Source of the DNA: Nitrosospira multiformis
GTDB taxonomy: Bacteria > Pseudomonadota > Gammaproteobacteria > Burkholderiales > Nitrosomonadaceae
DNA: 64,000 nucleotides
Direction: 5' to 3'
Assembly: GCA_017306155.1 (NCBI GenBank)
Contig: JAFKJB010000012.1
Location: 124,001 to 188,000 of the forward strand
The notes under the pieces are model-generated. The model had not been told where the DNA came from. It searched no databases and saw only the letters and a list, made by a program, of their open reading frames with translations. Below are positions 10,368-18,719 of this stretch, in pieces (within the stretch, counting starts at the first letter, position 1; each line of letters opens with the position of its first letter). The position numbers were made by a program, and so were the translations under genes.

Positions 10368-11344
10368 CGCAAACGCTCGAATCGCTGCGCCGTCGAATCG
10401 ATACTGCGGAAGACCTGTACGCGGTGGTCCGCGTCATGAAAGCCCTTGCGGCCGCGAGTGTCCGTCAGTACGAAACAGCGGTGGAGTCTCTTGCTGAGTA
10501 CAACCGCACCATTGAGGCGGGTTTGCAGATCATCTTGCAGAATCAGCCCGAAGCAATCACGGCTGAATCCCCTCCCAGTCGGCACTGGAAAGTCATCGTA
10601 TTCGGTTCCGACCAGGGCATGTGCGGTTCGTTCAATGAACAGGTGGCAGACTTTGCGCTGGAGCAACTTGATAACCTTGCCGCTACACAGGAAGATCGAA
10701 CCGTTCTGGTCGTCGGCTCACGGGCCGTGGGCAGAATGGAAGATGCCGGGTGCGCAGTCGGTGGGCGCTTCTCGATGCCAAGCTCGATCTCCGGCATTAC
10801 CTCAGCGGTGAATGACGTGCTGCTCGAGGTCGAGAAGCTGCGTTTCCGGAAGGGAATCGATCAGTTCCTCATTGTTCACCACAGGCCGATCGCCCCTGCA
10901 GGCTCCCGGCCGCGCAAGCTGCAGATCCTCCCCATCGACCGCGCCTGGCTGAAAACTCTGGCAACGAGGAGCTGGTCCTCGCGCTCGCTGCCCACATTCA
11001 CGATGGACTGGCGTCGGCTGTTTTCGGCACTGATCCGGCAGCATCTGTTCGTCACGCTTTACCGCGCGTTCGCCGAGTCCCTGGCGAGCGAGAATGCCAG
11101 TCGCCTCGCTTCCATGCACGCCGCGGAGAAGAACATCCAGAGCCACCTGGCCCAACTTTCGCTTGACTACCACCAGGGGCGCCAGCAGTCGATCACGGAA
11201 GAACTCCTCGACATCATCGCTGGCTTCGAGACGTTGACCAAGGAGGAGAACCTGACGGCAGGTGATGCCGGAGATAATCATTCCCATTCTATTGTAAACA
11301 AGACATTTTTATCTTTTATATTCAATGGCTTATTTTCCTGCTAA
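10364..11344 (+). CDS. atpG: N-type ATPase F1 subunit gamma, C terminus extended into island
   Basis: 326 residues; a normal gamma subunit is near 290. The N-terminal coiled coil ([20 protein letters not shown]) and the C-terminal helix ([16 protein letters not shown]) are intact, so the rotor core is complete. After about residue 305 the frame continues through the island attachment site at 11278, adding a foreign tail that ends [14 protein letters not shown] and stops at 11344. The native stop must have been lost or moved by the island insertion. Whether the tail affects function is unknown; gamma C termini insert into the F1 cavity, so an extension could matter. Confidence 0.88.
   Translation: MTQTLESLRRRIDTAEDLYAVVRVMKALAAASVRQYETAVESLAEYNRTIEAGLQIILQNQPEAITAESPPSRHWKVIVFGSDQGMCGSFNEQVADFALEQLDNLAATQEDRTVLVVGSRAVGRMEDAGCAVGGRFSMPSSISGITSAVNDVLLEVEKLRFRKGIDQFLIVHHRPIAPAGSRPRKLQILPIDRAWLKTLATRSWSSRSLPTFTMDWRRLFSALIRQHLFVTLYRAFAESLASENASRLASMHAAEKNIQSHLAQLSLDYHQGRQQSITEELLDIIAGFETLTKEENLTAGDAGDNHSHSIVNKTFLSFIFNGLFSC
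11278..11302 (+). other. attachment site, left island end (attR-like)
   Basis: 25 bases starting tcattcccattctattgtaa and ending acaag. Read on the lower strand it encodes T-I-E-W-E-stop, the universal C terminus of GuaA, so it is a displaced guaA end. A second copy lies at 14497-14521 (22 of 25 identical). Two ataccatg boxes follow at 11351 and 11363. Confidence 0.85.
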
Positions 11345-11350
11345 TTGGTA

Positions 11351-11370
11351 ATACCATGAAAAATACCATG
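11351..11370 (+). promoter_or_regulatory. paired ataccatg boxes, putative integrase arm sites (left end)
   Basis: Two copies of ataccatg 12 bases apart. The same pair, at the same distance from the att core (73 bases), is found at 14570-14589, and several copies in both orientations flank the integrase start (26385-26537). This distribution is what arm-type integrase or AlpA binding sites look like. Confidence 0.55.
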
Positions 11371-11511
11371 CTCAGAAAAGGCTTAACAATATTTTGAAAA
11401 ATTGCCTACTGAGCGCTGCCGCACAGCTCCATAGGCTCGCCTGGGGATTCCCTTTCGACCCGAGCATCCGTATGAGACTCATGCTCGATTATTATTATTA
11501 TAGAAGCCCCC

Positions 11512-12327
11512 ATGAATAAATCGCTCATCATTTTCGGCATCGTCAACATAACCTCGGACAGTTTCTCCGATGGAGGCCGGTATCTGGCGCCAGACGCAGC
11601 CATTGCGCAGGCGCGTAAGCTGATGGCCGAGGGGGCAGATGTGATCGACCTCGGTCCGGCATCCAGCAATCCCGACGCCGCGCCTGTTTCGTCCGACACA
11701 GAAATCGCGCGTATCGCGCCGGTGCTGGACGCGCTCAAGGCAGATGGCATTCCCGTCTCGCTCGACAGTTATCAACCCGCGACGCAAGCCTATGCCTTGT
11801 CGCGTGGTGTGGCCTATCTCAATGATATTCGCGGTTTTCCAGACGCTGCGTTCTATCCGCAATTGGCGAAATCATCTGCCAAACTCGTCGTTATGCATTC
11901 GGTGCAAGACGGGCAGGCAGATCGGCGCGAGGCACCCGCTGGCGACATCATGGATCACATTGCGGCGTTCTTTGACGCGCGCATCGCGGCGCTGACGGGT
12001 GCCGGTATCAAACGCAACCGCCTTGTCCTTGATCCCGGCATGGGGTTTTTTCTGGGGGCTGCTCCCGAAACCTCGCTCTCGGTGCTGGCGCGGTTCGATG
12101 AATTGCGGCTGCGCTTCGATTTGCCGGTGCTTCTGTCTGTTTCGCGCAAATCCTTTCTGCGCGCGCTCACAGGCCGTGGTCCGGGGGATGTCGGGGCCGC
12201 GACACTCGCTGCAGAGCTTGCCGCCGCCGCAGGTGGAGCTGACTTCATCCGCACACACGAGCCGCGCCCCTTGCGCGACGGGCTGGCGGTATTGGCGGCG
12301 CTGAAAGAAACCGCAAGAATTCGTTAA
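11512..12327 (+). CDS. sul2: sulfonamide-resistant dihydropteroate synthase Sul2
   Basis: 271-residue protein that I recognise as Sul2, starting MNKSLIIFGIVNITSDSFSD. It catalyses the folate-pathway condensation of pABA with the pterin diphosphate, but discriminates against sulfonamides. The pterin-binding motif ITSDSFSDGG is at about 12-22, and the phosphate-site segment VSRKSFLRALTGRGPGDVG near 205. Length is exactly that of the known resistance enzyme. The upstream region (a run of att triplets, then agaagcccccatg) is that seen in RSF1010. A truncated glmM and ISCR2 follow, the usual sul2 neighbourhood. It would provide cytoplasmic sulfonamide resistance to the host. Confidence 0.97.
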   Translation: MNKSLIIFGIVNITSDSFSDGGRYLAPDAAIAQARKLMAEGADVIDLGPASSNPDAAPVSSDTEIARIAPVLDALKADGIPVSLDSYQPATQAYALSRGVAYLNDIRGFPDAAFYPQLAKSSAKLVVMHSVQDGQADRREAPAGDIMDHIAAFFDARIAALTGAGIKRNRLVLDPGMGFFLGAAPETSLSVLARFDELRLRFDLPVLLSVSRKSFLRALTGRGPGDVGAATLAAELAAAAGGADFIRTHEPRPLRDGLAVLAALKETARIR

Positions 12328-12413
12328 CTGCACATTCGGGATATTTCTCTATATTCGCGGTTCAGCAGGCATGTCCCCTTTGAGGGCGACCCGACGACAG
12401 GATAATCGACCTT

Positions 12414-12657
12414 ATGGTGCGCAAATATTTCGGCACAGACGGTATTCGTGGCAAAGCCAACGAAGGCGCGATGACGGCGGAAACCGCCTTGCGCGTCGGC
12501 ATGGCGGCTGGCCGTGTCTTTCGTCGCGGTGACCACCGCCATCGTGTCGTGATCGGCAAGGATACGCGCCTGTCGGGCTATATGCTTGAACCCGCGCTCA
12601 CAGCCGGTTTCACCTCGATGGGCATGGACGTATTCCTTTTTGGCCCGCTGCCGACAA
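12414..12657 (+). pseudogene. glmM: glmM fragment (5' end only)
   Basis: First ~81 codons of phosphoglucosamine mutase, starting [20 protein letters not shown]. Similarity stops at FGPLPT, after which the frame runs into ISCR2 sequence and soon ends. The catalytic Ser loop (in a TASHNP-type motif near residue 100) is missing, so it is not functional. Full GlmM has about 445 residues. This truncated gene behind sul2 is a known scar of sul2 capture by ISCR2. Confidence 0.93.
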
Positions 12658-14496
12658 CGTATAGGAAGAATAAACGCCCTTTTCACCCAAGTCCAACAGC
12701 TTTGGACCGCAGTTGACTCTTTCGACACCCCTGCGATGCAACCCAATCCGGCTGACGGGGAGCCAGCAACGCTGAAAATTTACCCTCCTCTTTCCCACTA
12801 GCGGCTCCTTTTCCGACAACCAGCACGGCGGATCCCTGCCGCGGCGCTGTGAACGCAGCATTTTGATTGGTATCGTTGGCCTTCAGGCTCGTCAGTCAAA
12901 CAGACCCAGGAGCAGCTCAGCCGGTGGCGCCCGGCTTTCGGGTAACGCCCTGGTCCCGCTGGTTTCGGCTTTGTGCTTCAGGTGATCAAGGATCTGCTTG
13001 ATCACTATAGGGTCTTCAATGCAGGCGATGACTTTCATGGCGCCGCCGCAGCCGCTGCAGGTCTCGATGTCGATATTGAAAACACGCTTGAGCCGTTGCG
13101 CCCATGTCATCGACGCTCGCCGTTGTGCTGGTGTTGCCGGTTCATCAGCCACCCTGACCTTGTTGCCCCTGCCCCGTTTTGCCGGCGTGACCAACGCCCG
13201 GTGCCGACTGTTGGGTGCGAACACCCCGTGGAAGCGGGTTAGGTTGACTCTGGGCTTCGGTACCAGGGCGGCCAGCCTTGCAATGAAATCCAATGGTTCG
13301 AAAATGACGTGCGTGGTGCCGTCCCGGTACGGCGTCTTGAGCTGGTAGCGCACGTTGCCGCCTCGTGTTAACGACAGCCGCTTCTCGGATACCGCCGGGC
13401 GGCTGATGTACCGGCACAGCCGTTCGAGCTTCTTGCGTTCATCGGCCCTGGCCGCCACGCCGGCGTGCAGGCTGGACCCGGCTACCTTGCCAATCCCGTC
13501 ACCGAACGGATCACCACTGGTCGGCAGAGTTTGCAAAGTGAACACCTTTCGCCCCGCCTGTGAACCGACAGCGATACGGTAAGTGATCGAGTGCCCCAGC
13601 AGGGGTGTCATCGGGTCGTCATCCACCGCATCCGAGGCCAGATAGCTGTTTTCGACATCCCGTTCCAGCAGGCCTTGCCGTTCCAGATAGCGACCCACCC
13701 GGTGGGCGATGGTGTGCGTCAGCTGGGTGAGCTCTGGGCTGGTCGGCGCCTTGACCCAGCGGAAACGCGCTGAGCCGTGGGATTGCTCGACATACACACC
13801 GTCGAGAAACAGCATGTGGAAGTGAACATTCAGATTGAGCGCCGATCCAAAACGCTGGATCAGGGTGACCGCGCCCGTCTTGGCCACTTGGTGGGTATGG
13901 CCCGCTTTCTTGACCAGGTGCGTGGCAATGACGCGGTAAACGATGCCCAGCACCCACCCCATGATCTCGGGCCGGCTGGCAAACAGGAAACGCAGCTGAA
14001 ACGGGAAGCTCAACACCCACTGACGCATGGGTTGTTCAGGCAGTACTTCATCAACCAGCAAGGCGGCACTTTCGGCCATCCGCCGCGCCCCACAGCTCGG
14101 GCAGAAACCGCGACGCTTACAGCTGAAAGCGACCAGGTGCTCGGCGTGGCAAGACTCGCAGCGAACCCGTAGAAAGCCATGCTCCAGCCGCCCGCATTGG
14201 AGAAATTCTTCAAATTCCCGTTGCACATAGCCCGGCAATTCCTTTCCCTGCTCTGCCATAAGCGCAGCGAATGCCGGGTAATACTCGTCAACGATCTGAT
14301 AGAGAAGGGTTTGCTCGGGTCGGTGGCTCTGGTAACGACCAGTATCCCGATCCCGGCTGGCCGTCCTGGCCGCCACATGAGGCATGTTCCGCGTCCTTGC
14401 AATACTGTGTTTACATACAGTCTATCGCTTAGCGGAAAGTTCTTTTACCCTCAGCCGAAATGCCTGCCGTTGCTAGACATTGCCAGCCAGTGCCCG
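12657..14496 (-). mobile_element. ISCR2 (CR2) element
   Basis: IS91-like rolling-circle element of about 1.84 kb, inferred from where glmM similarity stops (12657) to the guaA-type att copy (14497); the exact ends are not proven. It encodes a single transposase on the lower strand and has no terminal inverted repeats, as expected for this class. Elements of this type mobilise adjacent DNA by one-ended transposition, which explains the sul2-glmM linkage. Confidence 0.85.
12892..14385 (-). CDS. rcr2: ISCR2 rolling-circle transposase
   Basis: 497-residue HUH-type transposase of the IS91/ISCR family. An N-terminal zinc-binding region has paired cysteines (CESCHAEH ... FCPSCGARR, about 78-103). 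The metal-binding HUH motif sits in LNVHFHMLFLDG. A candidate catalytic tyrosine is in LCRYISRPAV. A C-terminal CSGCGGAMKVIA element is typical. Length matches the known intact CR2 transposase, so it may be active. It nicks one strand at the origin end and replicates leftward through glmM' and sul2. Confidence 0.95.
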   Translation of the reverse strand: MPHVAARTASRDRDTGRYQSHRPEQTLLYQIVDEYYPAFAALMAEQGKELPGYVQREFEEFLQCGRLEHGFLRVRCESCHAEHLVAFSCKRRGFCPSCGARRMAESAALLVDEVLPEQPMRQWVLSFPFQLRFLFASRPEIMGWVLGIVYRVIATHLVKKAGHTHQVAKTGAVTLIQRFGSALNLNVHFHMLFLDGVYVEQSHGSARFRWVKAPTSPELTQLTHTIAHRVGRYLERQGLLERDVENSYLASDAVDDDPMTPLLGHSITYRIAVGSQAGRKVFTLQTLPTSGDPFGDGIGKVAGSSLHAGVAARADERKKLERLCRYISRPAVSEKRLSLTRGGNVRYQLKTPYRDGTTHVIFEPLDFIARLAALVPKPRVNLTRFHGVFAPNSRHRALVTPAKRGRGNKVRVADEPATPAQRRASMTWAQRLKRVFNIDIETCSGCGGAMKVIACIEDPIVIKQILDHLKHKAETSGTRALPESRAPPAELLLGLFD

Positions 14497-14521
14497 TCAC
14501 TCCCACTCGATTGTAAACAAG
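14497..14521 (+). other. internal attachment-site copy
   Basis: 25 bases, tcactcccactcgattgtaa plus acaag, again encoding T-I-E-W-E-stop on the lower strand. It directly adjoins the end of ISCR2 and is followed, at the same spacing as at the left end, by two ccatg boxes (14570-14589). It marks the original end of the rep-ars-trb core island or the junction of two tandem guaA islands. Confidence 0.8.
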
Positions 14522-14595
14522 CACACAAAACCCTTTAGTGACAACAATTTGCAAGAACTATCAGGCTCAGTGCCATGAAAAATACCATGACCAGA

Positions 14596-14820
14596 TCATG
14601 AGGTTGAACACGGCTTGCGCCGGCAGCGTTCACGCTCCTGGTCGGCGATCTCGCCCGGCTGCAATGCTAGCTCAGCATCGGTCATGCGCTCCAGCACGTC
14701 GCGTAGGCGGATGGTGCAAGGAATGGGCGGCAGCTCGAACTCATAGCCGCCGGCGATCATTTCGGCCGCAATCTCCTCGGTGATGAAAAACGGCTCGTCG
14801 TCTTGGTTCGGCTTCTTCAT
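14596..14820 (-). CDS. hypothetical protein behind the resolvase
   Basis: 74 residues, starting MKKPNQDDEPFFITEEIAAE, overlapping the resolvase stop by 4 bases (ATGA), which supports a real, coupled gene. It is acidic, without membrane segments. I do not recognise a family. The basic tail ERCRRKPCSTS may come from an altered stop, because the frame ends close to the ISCR2/att junction. A role with the resolvase is possible but unproven. Confidence 0.6.
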   Translation of the reverse strand: MKKPNQDDEPFFITEEIAAEMIAGGYEFELPPIPCTIRLRDVLERMTDAELALQPGEIADQERERCRRKPCSTS

Positions 14821-15554
14821 GCCCTTTCCTCCTGGCGCTCATCCTGGCCGACAGCGGCCAGGGCATCGGCTTCCGTCAATGCGTCCTCCACGAACGCGCC
14901 GTGCTGCTTCGCTTCGGCCTGGCTGACCTCGGCCCATATCCGTTTCACCTGGGCCGCACTGTACCCGGCCAGCTCGGCGGTCTTGTTGATGCTGTAGCCG
15001 GACTTGCGCAGCGCGACAACTTGGGCGCGGCGCTTCGGATCAGCACGGCGGCCCTTGTACCGCCCGGCCTGGCGGGCCAACTCAATGCCTTGGCGCTGGC
15101 GTTCGCGCCTGTCCTCGTAGTCGTCGCGGGCCATCTGCAAGGCCAGGCGAAAAAGCATGATCTGCACGGCTTCCAGCACGATCTTGGCGACGCCCTGGGC
15201 CTCGGCCGCCAGGTCGGATAGATCGACCACGCCAGGGACGGCCAGGCGTGCGCCTTTGGCCTGTATCGAGGCCACCAGGCGCTCGGCCTCGGGCAAAGGT
15301 AGGCGGCTGATGCGGTCGATCTTCTCGGCAATGACCACCTCGCCGGGCTGTAGGTCGCCGATCATGCGCAGCAGCTCAGGCCGGTCGGCGCGTGCGCCGG
15401 ATGCCTTCTCACGGTAGATGCCGGCGACGTAGTAGCCGGCGGCCTTCGCGGCCGTAGTGATCGCCTCTTGGCGTTCCAAGTCCTGCGCGTCGGTGCTGAC
15501 GCGCAGATAGACCCGCGCCACCATCGGCGCGGCTACTGGCTTCGTCCTGCGCAT
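14817..15554 (-). CDS. serine recombinase (resolvase)
   Basis: 245-residue small serine recombinase. The catalytic serine lies in VYLRVSTDAQ (about residue 20), and the resolvase signature follows (EKASGARADRPELLRM, then GEVVIAEKIDRISR). A C-terminal helix-turn-helix is visible at about 170-200 (YSINKTAELAGYSAAQVKRIW). It probably resolves multimers of the circular replicating form of the island or acts as an island stability factor. It is divergent from arsR, with a shared 147-base regulatory gap. It corresponds in position to the resolvase gene of GIsul2. Confidence 0.9.
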   Translation of the reverse strand: MRRTKPVAAPMVARVYLRVSTDAQDLERQEAITTAAKAAGYYVAGIYREKASGARADRPELLRMIGDLQPGEVVIAEKIDRISRLPLPEAERLVASIQAKGARLAVPGVVDLSDLAAEAQGVAKIVLEAVQIMLFRLALQMARDDYEDRRERQRQGIELARQAGRYKGRRADPKRRAQVVALRKSGYSINKTAELAGYSAAQVKRIWAEVSQAEAKQHGAFVEDALTEADALAAVGQDERQEERA

Positions 15555-15638
15555 ACTTGCGGGCTCCTTTGGGCATACTCAAATGCACCCATCTTAAACT
15601 GGCAGGCCAATTTATCACATATCGATCTAAATGCGCCT

Positions 15639-15665
15639 AGCTCATTTTTACAGCTTAAATGAGCT
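15639..15665. promoter_or_regulatory. inverted repeat between resolvase and arsR
   Basis: Perfect 9-bp arms agctcattt / aaatgagct with a 9-base spacer, in the divergent gap. It is a candidate operator for the resolvase or part of its res site; the spacing (about two helix turns centre to centre) fits a dimeric regulator. Confidence 0.5.
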
Positions 15666-15666
15666 A

Positions 15667-15702
15667 TTGAGCACACTCCATATTTCGACTATTATTGAAA
15701 CA
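15667..15702 (+). promoter_or_regulatory. arsR promoter
   Basis: A -35 box ttgagc (15667-15672), a 17-base spacer and a -10 box tattat (15690-15695). Transcription should start about 7 bases on, at or next to the arsR ATG (15702), so the message may be leaderless. An ArsR operator would have to overlap this promoter. Confidence 0.55.
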
Positions 15703-16034
15703 TGGAAACGATAAATGCTGTAGCCGCCCTGGCGGCCATCGCTCAAGAATCGCGCCTCGCGGTGTTCCGGCTTCTCGTCCAGGCCGGCCCCGCCGGCATG
15801 GCCGCCGGAAAAATCAGCGAAGCGGCCGGCATCCCGCCGTCTTCGCTATCCTTCCACCTGAAAGAGCTGGCACACGCCGGCATGGTCACGTCGCGGCAAG
15901 AAGGCCGATTTGTGATCTACGAGGCGAACTTTTCGACGGCCACTAACCTGGTGGCCTTTCTCACGGAAAACTGCTGCGGCGGCCAGGTGTGCAACCTGTC
16001 TTGCACCACGGAAGCCGGGAAGGTGTTGGCATGA
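15702..16034 (+). CDS. arsR: arsenic-responsive ArsR repressor
   Basis: 110-residue winged-helix repressor of the ArsR family. The DNA-binding helix is in [20 protein letters not shown] (about 46-65). A C-terminal cysteine cluster [13 protein letters not shown] probably binds As(III), whose binding releases DNA. It heads the ars operon and overlaps arsH by 4 bases. No good ribosome site is seen, consistent with a leaderless message. Confidence 0.93.
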   Translation: METINAVAALAAIAQESRLAVFRLLVQAGPAGMAAGKISEAAGIPPSSLSFHLKELAHAGMVTSRQEGRFVIYEANFSTATNLVAFLTENCCGGQVCNLSCTTEAGKVLA

Positions 16035-16798
16035 GACTTCGCCATCTTTCCGACCCCGATTCTTTGCCCGCTTTGGACAAATCCTTTGCCATCGAGCGCC
16101 CGGCGCTCGGGCTGGCACCCGACGCCCCGCCGGTGCGTATCCTGCTGCTGTATGGCTCGCTGCGCGCCCGCTCGTTCTCACGGCTGGCCGTCGAGGAAGC
16201 GGCCCGGCTGCTGCAATTCTTTGGCGCAGAAACACGCATCTTCGACCCGTCCGATTTGCCGTTGCCCGATCAAGTGCAAAGCGACGATCACCCGGCCGTC
16301 AAGGAGCTGCGCGCCCTGTCCGAGTGGTCAGAGGGACAAGTCTGGTGCAGCCCGGAACGCCACGGTCAGATTACCAGTGTCATGAAGGCGCAGATTGACC
16401 ATCTGCCGCTTGAAATGGCCGGCATCCGGCCGACCCAAGGCCGCACCCTGGCCGTGATGCAGGTATCCGGCGGCTCGCAGAGCTTCAACGCCGTGAACAC
16501 CTTGCGTCTGCTCGGCCGCTGGATGCGAATGTTCACCATTCCGAACCAGTCGAGTATCGCCAAAGCGTTCCAAGAGTTCGACGCGGCGGGCCGCATGAAG
16601 CCCTCGCCGTACTACGACCGAATAGCCGATGTGATGGAAGAACTGGTGCGCTTCACGGCGCTGGTACGGCCGCACCGTGAAGCACTGACAGACCGCTATT
16701 CCGAACGGAAAGCGGCCGGCCACGTCATCGACGAGGCCACCGATCTTTCATCCATCGCCATTGCTCCCCAGCCACTACCAGAAAGCGAAACATCATGA
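16031..16798 (+). CDS. arsH: ArsH NADPH-dependent organoarsenical oxidase
   Basis: 255-residue flavoprotein of the ArsH family, which oxidises trivalent methylated and aromatic arsenicals to the less toxic pentavalent forms using FMN and NADPH. The FMN phosphate-binding loop is in [14 protein letters not shown] (about 38-51); [20 protein letters not shown] is the family signature. The ATG at 16031 overlaps arsR (ATGA); a longer frame starting at 15989 would overlap it more. It overlaps arsC by 4 bases. Confidence 0.94.
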   Translation: MRLRHLSDPDSLPALDKSFAIERPALGLAPDAPPVRILLLYGSLRARSFSRLAVEEAARLLQFFGAETRIFDPSDLPLPDQVQSDDHPAVKELRALSEWSEGQVWCSPERHGQITSVMKAQIDHLPLEMAGIRPTQGRTLAVMQVSGGSQSFNAVNTLRLLGRWMRMFTIPNQSSIAKAFQEFDAAGRMKPSPYYDRIADVMEELVRFTALVRPHREALTDRYSERKAAGHVIDEATDLSSIAIAPQPLPESETS

Positions 16799-17301
16799 CC
16801 GAAAGAATCTATAACGTCCTCATCCTCTGCACCGGCAATTCGGCGCGCAGCATCATGGCCGAAGCTCTCATCAACACGATGGGGCAAGGGCGCTTCCGCG
16901 CCTACAGCGCCGGCAGTCACCCAACCGGCAAGGTCAATCCCTTCGCCGTCGAAAAGGTGGAGTCGGTGAATTACCCGACCGAGAATCTGCGCAGCAAGAG
17001 CTGGGACGAGTACGCCACGCCCGACGCACCGAAGATGGACTTCATCATCACCGTCTGCGACAACGCCGCCGGCGAAATGTGTCCGGTGTGGCCTGGTCAG
17101 CCGATCTCGGCGCATTGGGGATTTGAAGACCCGGCCGCCGTCGAAGGCACTGACGCCGAGAAGCGCCGGGCCTTCGAACAAACCTTCCGGCACATGATGA
17201 ACCGCGTCCGCCTGTTCGTGAATCTGCCTCTCAAAATGCTTGACCAGACGGCCATCAAGCGCGAGCTGGCGAACATCGGCAAGACCGAGCAGGAAGCATG
17301 A
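16795..17301 (+). CDS. arsC: arsenate reductase ArsC (low-molecular-weight phosphatase type)
   Basis: 168-residue enzyme reducing As(V) to As(III). The P-loop CTGNSARS gives Cys12 and Arg18 (CX5R). A second redox pair lies in CDNAAGEMC, fitting the cascade of the thioredoxin-linked type, with a CX7C rather than CX6C spacing. A C-terminal helical extension of about 25 residues is present. It overlaps arsH and acr3 by 4 bases each, so the operon is coupled. Confidence 0.94.
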   Translation: MTERIYNVLILCTGNSARSIMAEALINTMGQGRFRAYSAGSHPTGKVNPFAVEKVESVNYPTENLRSKSWDEYATPDAPKMDFIITVCDNAAGEMCPVWPGQPISAHWGFEDPAAVEGTDAEKRRAFEQTFRHMMNRVRLFVNLPLKMLDQTAIKRELANIGKTEQEA

Positions 17302-18365
17302 GCGCCGGCGCACAGGCCATCGCCGCGAAGCCGCGCCAGGCCCCGATGAGCGGCTTCGAGCGTTACCTGACGCTGTGGGTGGCCCTGTGCATCGTCGCCG
17401 GTGTTGCGCTCGGCCAGGGCCTTCCTGACGTGTTCCAGGCCATAGGCCGCATGGAAGTGGCCCAGGTCAATTTGCCGGTGGGCCTGCTGATTTGGGTAAT
17501 GATCGTCCCGATGCTGGTCAAGATCGACTTCGGGGCGCTGCACCAGGTCAAAGAGCATTGGCGCGGCATCGGCGTCACGCTGTTCGTGAATTGGGCCGTC
17601 AAGCCATTCTCGATGGCCCTGCTGGGGTGGCTGTTCATCCGACAAGTGTTCGCTCCGTTCCTGCCGGCCGATCAACTGGACAGCTACATCGCGGGCTTGA
17701 TCTTGCTGGCCGCCGCGCCCTGCACGGCAATGGTGTTCGTGTGGAGCCGCCTTACCAACGGCGACCCGCTTTTCACGCTCTCGCAAGTGGCTCTGAACGA
17801 CGCCATCATGATCGTGGCCTTCGCGCCCATCGTCGGCCTGCTGCTGGGCATGTCCTCGATCTCGGTGCCTTGGGACACGCTGCTGATTTCGGTCGTGCTC
17901 TACATCATCGTGCCGGTGATCCTGGCGCAGCTCTTGCGGCGGCATCTGCTCAAGCAAGGACAGGCCGCCTTTGAACGGGCCATGCAGAAGATCGGGCCGT
18001 GGTCGATGGCCGCGCTGCTGCTGACGTTGGTTCTACTGTTCGCCTTCCAGGGCGAGGCCATCATCCGGCAGCCGTTAGTGATCGCCATGCTAGCCGTGCC
18101 GATCTTGATTCAAGTGTTCTTCAATTCCGGGTTAGCCTACTGGCTGAACAAGCGGGCGGGGGAAAAGCACTCTGTCGCCTGTCCTTCGGCCCTGATCGGT
18201 GCCAGCAACTTCTTCGAGCTGGCCGTGGCGGCCGCCATCAGCTTGTTCGGTCTGCACTCCGGCGCTGCATTGGCAACCGTGGTCGGCGTCCTGGTCGAAG
18301 TGCCGGTGATGCTGCTGGTCGTGCGCGTGGTGAATCGCTCGAAGAGCTGGTACGAACGAGGTTGA
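17298..18365 (+). CDS. acr3: arsenite efflux transporter Acr3
   Basis: 355-residue inner-membrane transporter of the Acr3 family (often labelled arsB in annotations, but not related to ArsB). About ten hydrophobic helices are visible. The conserved Cys142 in PCTAMVFVW and the ALIGASNFFELAVA segment are family hallmarks. It exports As(III) made by ArsC, driven by the proton gradient. It is the last gene of the arsRHC-acr3 operon. Confidence 0.95.
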   Translation: MSAGAQAIAAKPRQAPMSGFERYLTLWVALCIVAGVALGQGLPDVFQAIGRMEVAQVNLPVGLLIWVMIVPMLVKIDFGALHQVKEHWRGIGVTLFVNWAVKPFSMALLGWLFIRQVFAPFLPADQLDSYIAGLILLAAAPCTAMVFVWSRLTNGDPLFTLSQVALNDAIMIVAFAPIVGLLLGMSSISVPWDTLLISVVLYIIVPVILAQLLRRHLLKQGQAAFERAMQKIGPWSMAALLLTLVLLFAFQGEAIIRQPLVIAMLAVPILIQVFFNSGLAYWLNKRAGEKHSVACPSALIGASNFFELAVAAAISLFGLHSGAALATVVGVLVEVPVMLLVVRVVNRSKSWYERG

Positions 18366-18390
18366 ACATGAGTAGGAAAAAACTGAGGAA

Positions 18391-18483
18391 ATGATTGCAG
18401 ATTGCCGCGCCGGCCGCTTCCTGGCGCATTCGATCACTGACCTGGAACACCTAGTATCCATGCTTGCTGAGGTCGCCCGATGA
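18391..18483 (+). CDS. possible 30-aa ORF before the antitoxin-like gene
   Basis: Short frame starting MIADCRAGRFLAHSITDLEH and ending LAEVAR, preceded by ctgagga and overlapping the next gene with ATGA. The coupling suggests it is translated. It has no recognised family; it could be the remnant of a longer gene or a leader. Confidence 0.35.
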   Translation: MIADCRAGRFLAHSITDLEHLVSMLAEVAR

Positions 18484-18683
18484 CAGACCCAAAGAACCTA
18501 GAGAACAGGCTGCATGAGAAGGCCGACCCGGCCCGCGCCGTTTCCACTGGTCGGGTGCGCTACACACTGGCCGAACTACTGGCCGACGCGGAAGCATCCG
18601 GGGCTTACCCGCTGCCGCCGGAGGAACGCGAATGGATGGATGCGCCGTCTGTGGGTCGGGAATGGCCAAACAGTGAAGATTGA
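18480..18683 (+). CDS. orphan MazE/ChpI-like antitoxin tail protein
   Basis: 67-residue protein. Its second half (RYTLAELLADAEASGAYPLP, then EEREWMDAPSVGREW) matches the toxin-neutralising C-terminal tail of MazE/PemI/ChpI antitoxins. The first half (MTDPKNLENRLHEKADPARA) is not the AbrB-type DNA-binding domain normally present. No MazF-type toxin gene is adjacent. It could be an anti-toxin decoy that protects the island from another element's addiction system, or a relic. A terminator hairpin follows its stop. Confidence 0.65.
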   Translation: MTDPKNLENRLHEKADPARAVSTGRVRYTLAELLADAEASGAYPLPPEEREWMDAPSVGREWPNSED

Positions 18684-18685
18684 AA

Positions 18686-18714
18686 AAGGCGGCCAGTTCG
18701 AGTGGCCGCCCTTT
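18686..18714. terminator. bidirectional terminator
   Basis: 8-bp stem ggcggcca / tggccgcc with a 7-base loop, flanked by an A-run on the left and cttt on the right. It lies between two convergent genes ending at 18683 and 18720 and can serve both. Confidence 0.7.
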
Positions 18715-18719
18715 CGTCA

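Noticed and set aside
14817-15554. Resolvase as the island's integrase
   Set aside because: The tyrosine recombinase beside guaA is the expected integrase; the serine enzyme is of the small resolvase type.
17298-18365. ArsB-type pump
   Set aside because: Motifs with the Cys in PCTAMVFVW and the length belong to Acr3, an unrelated family.
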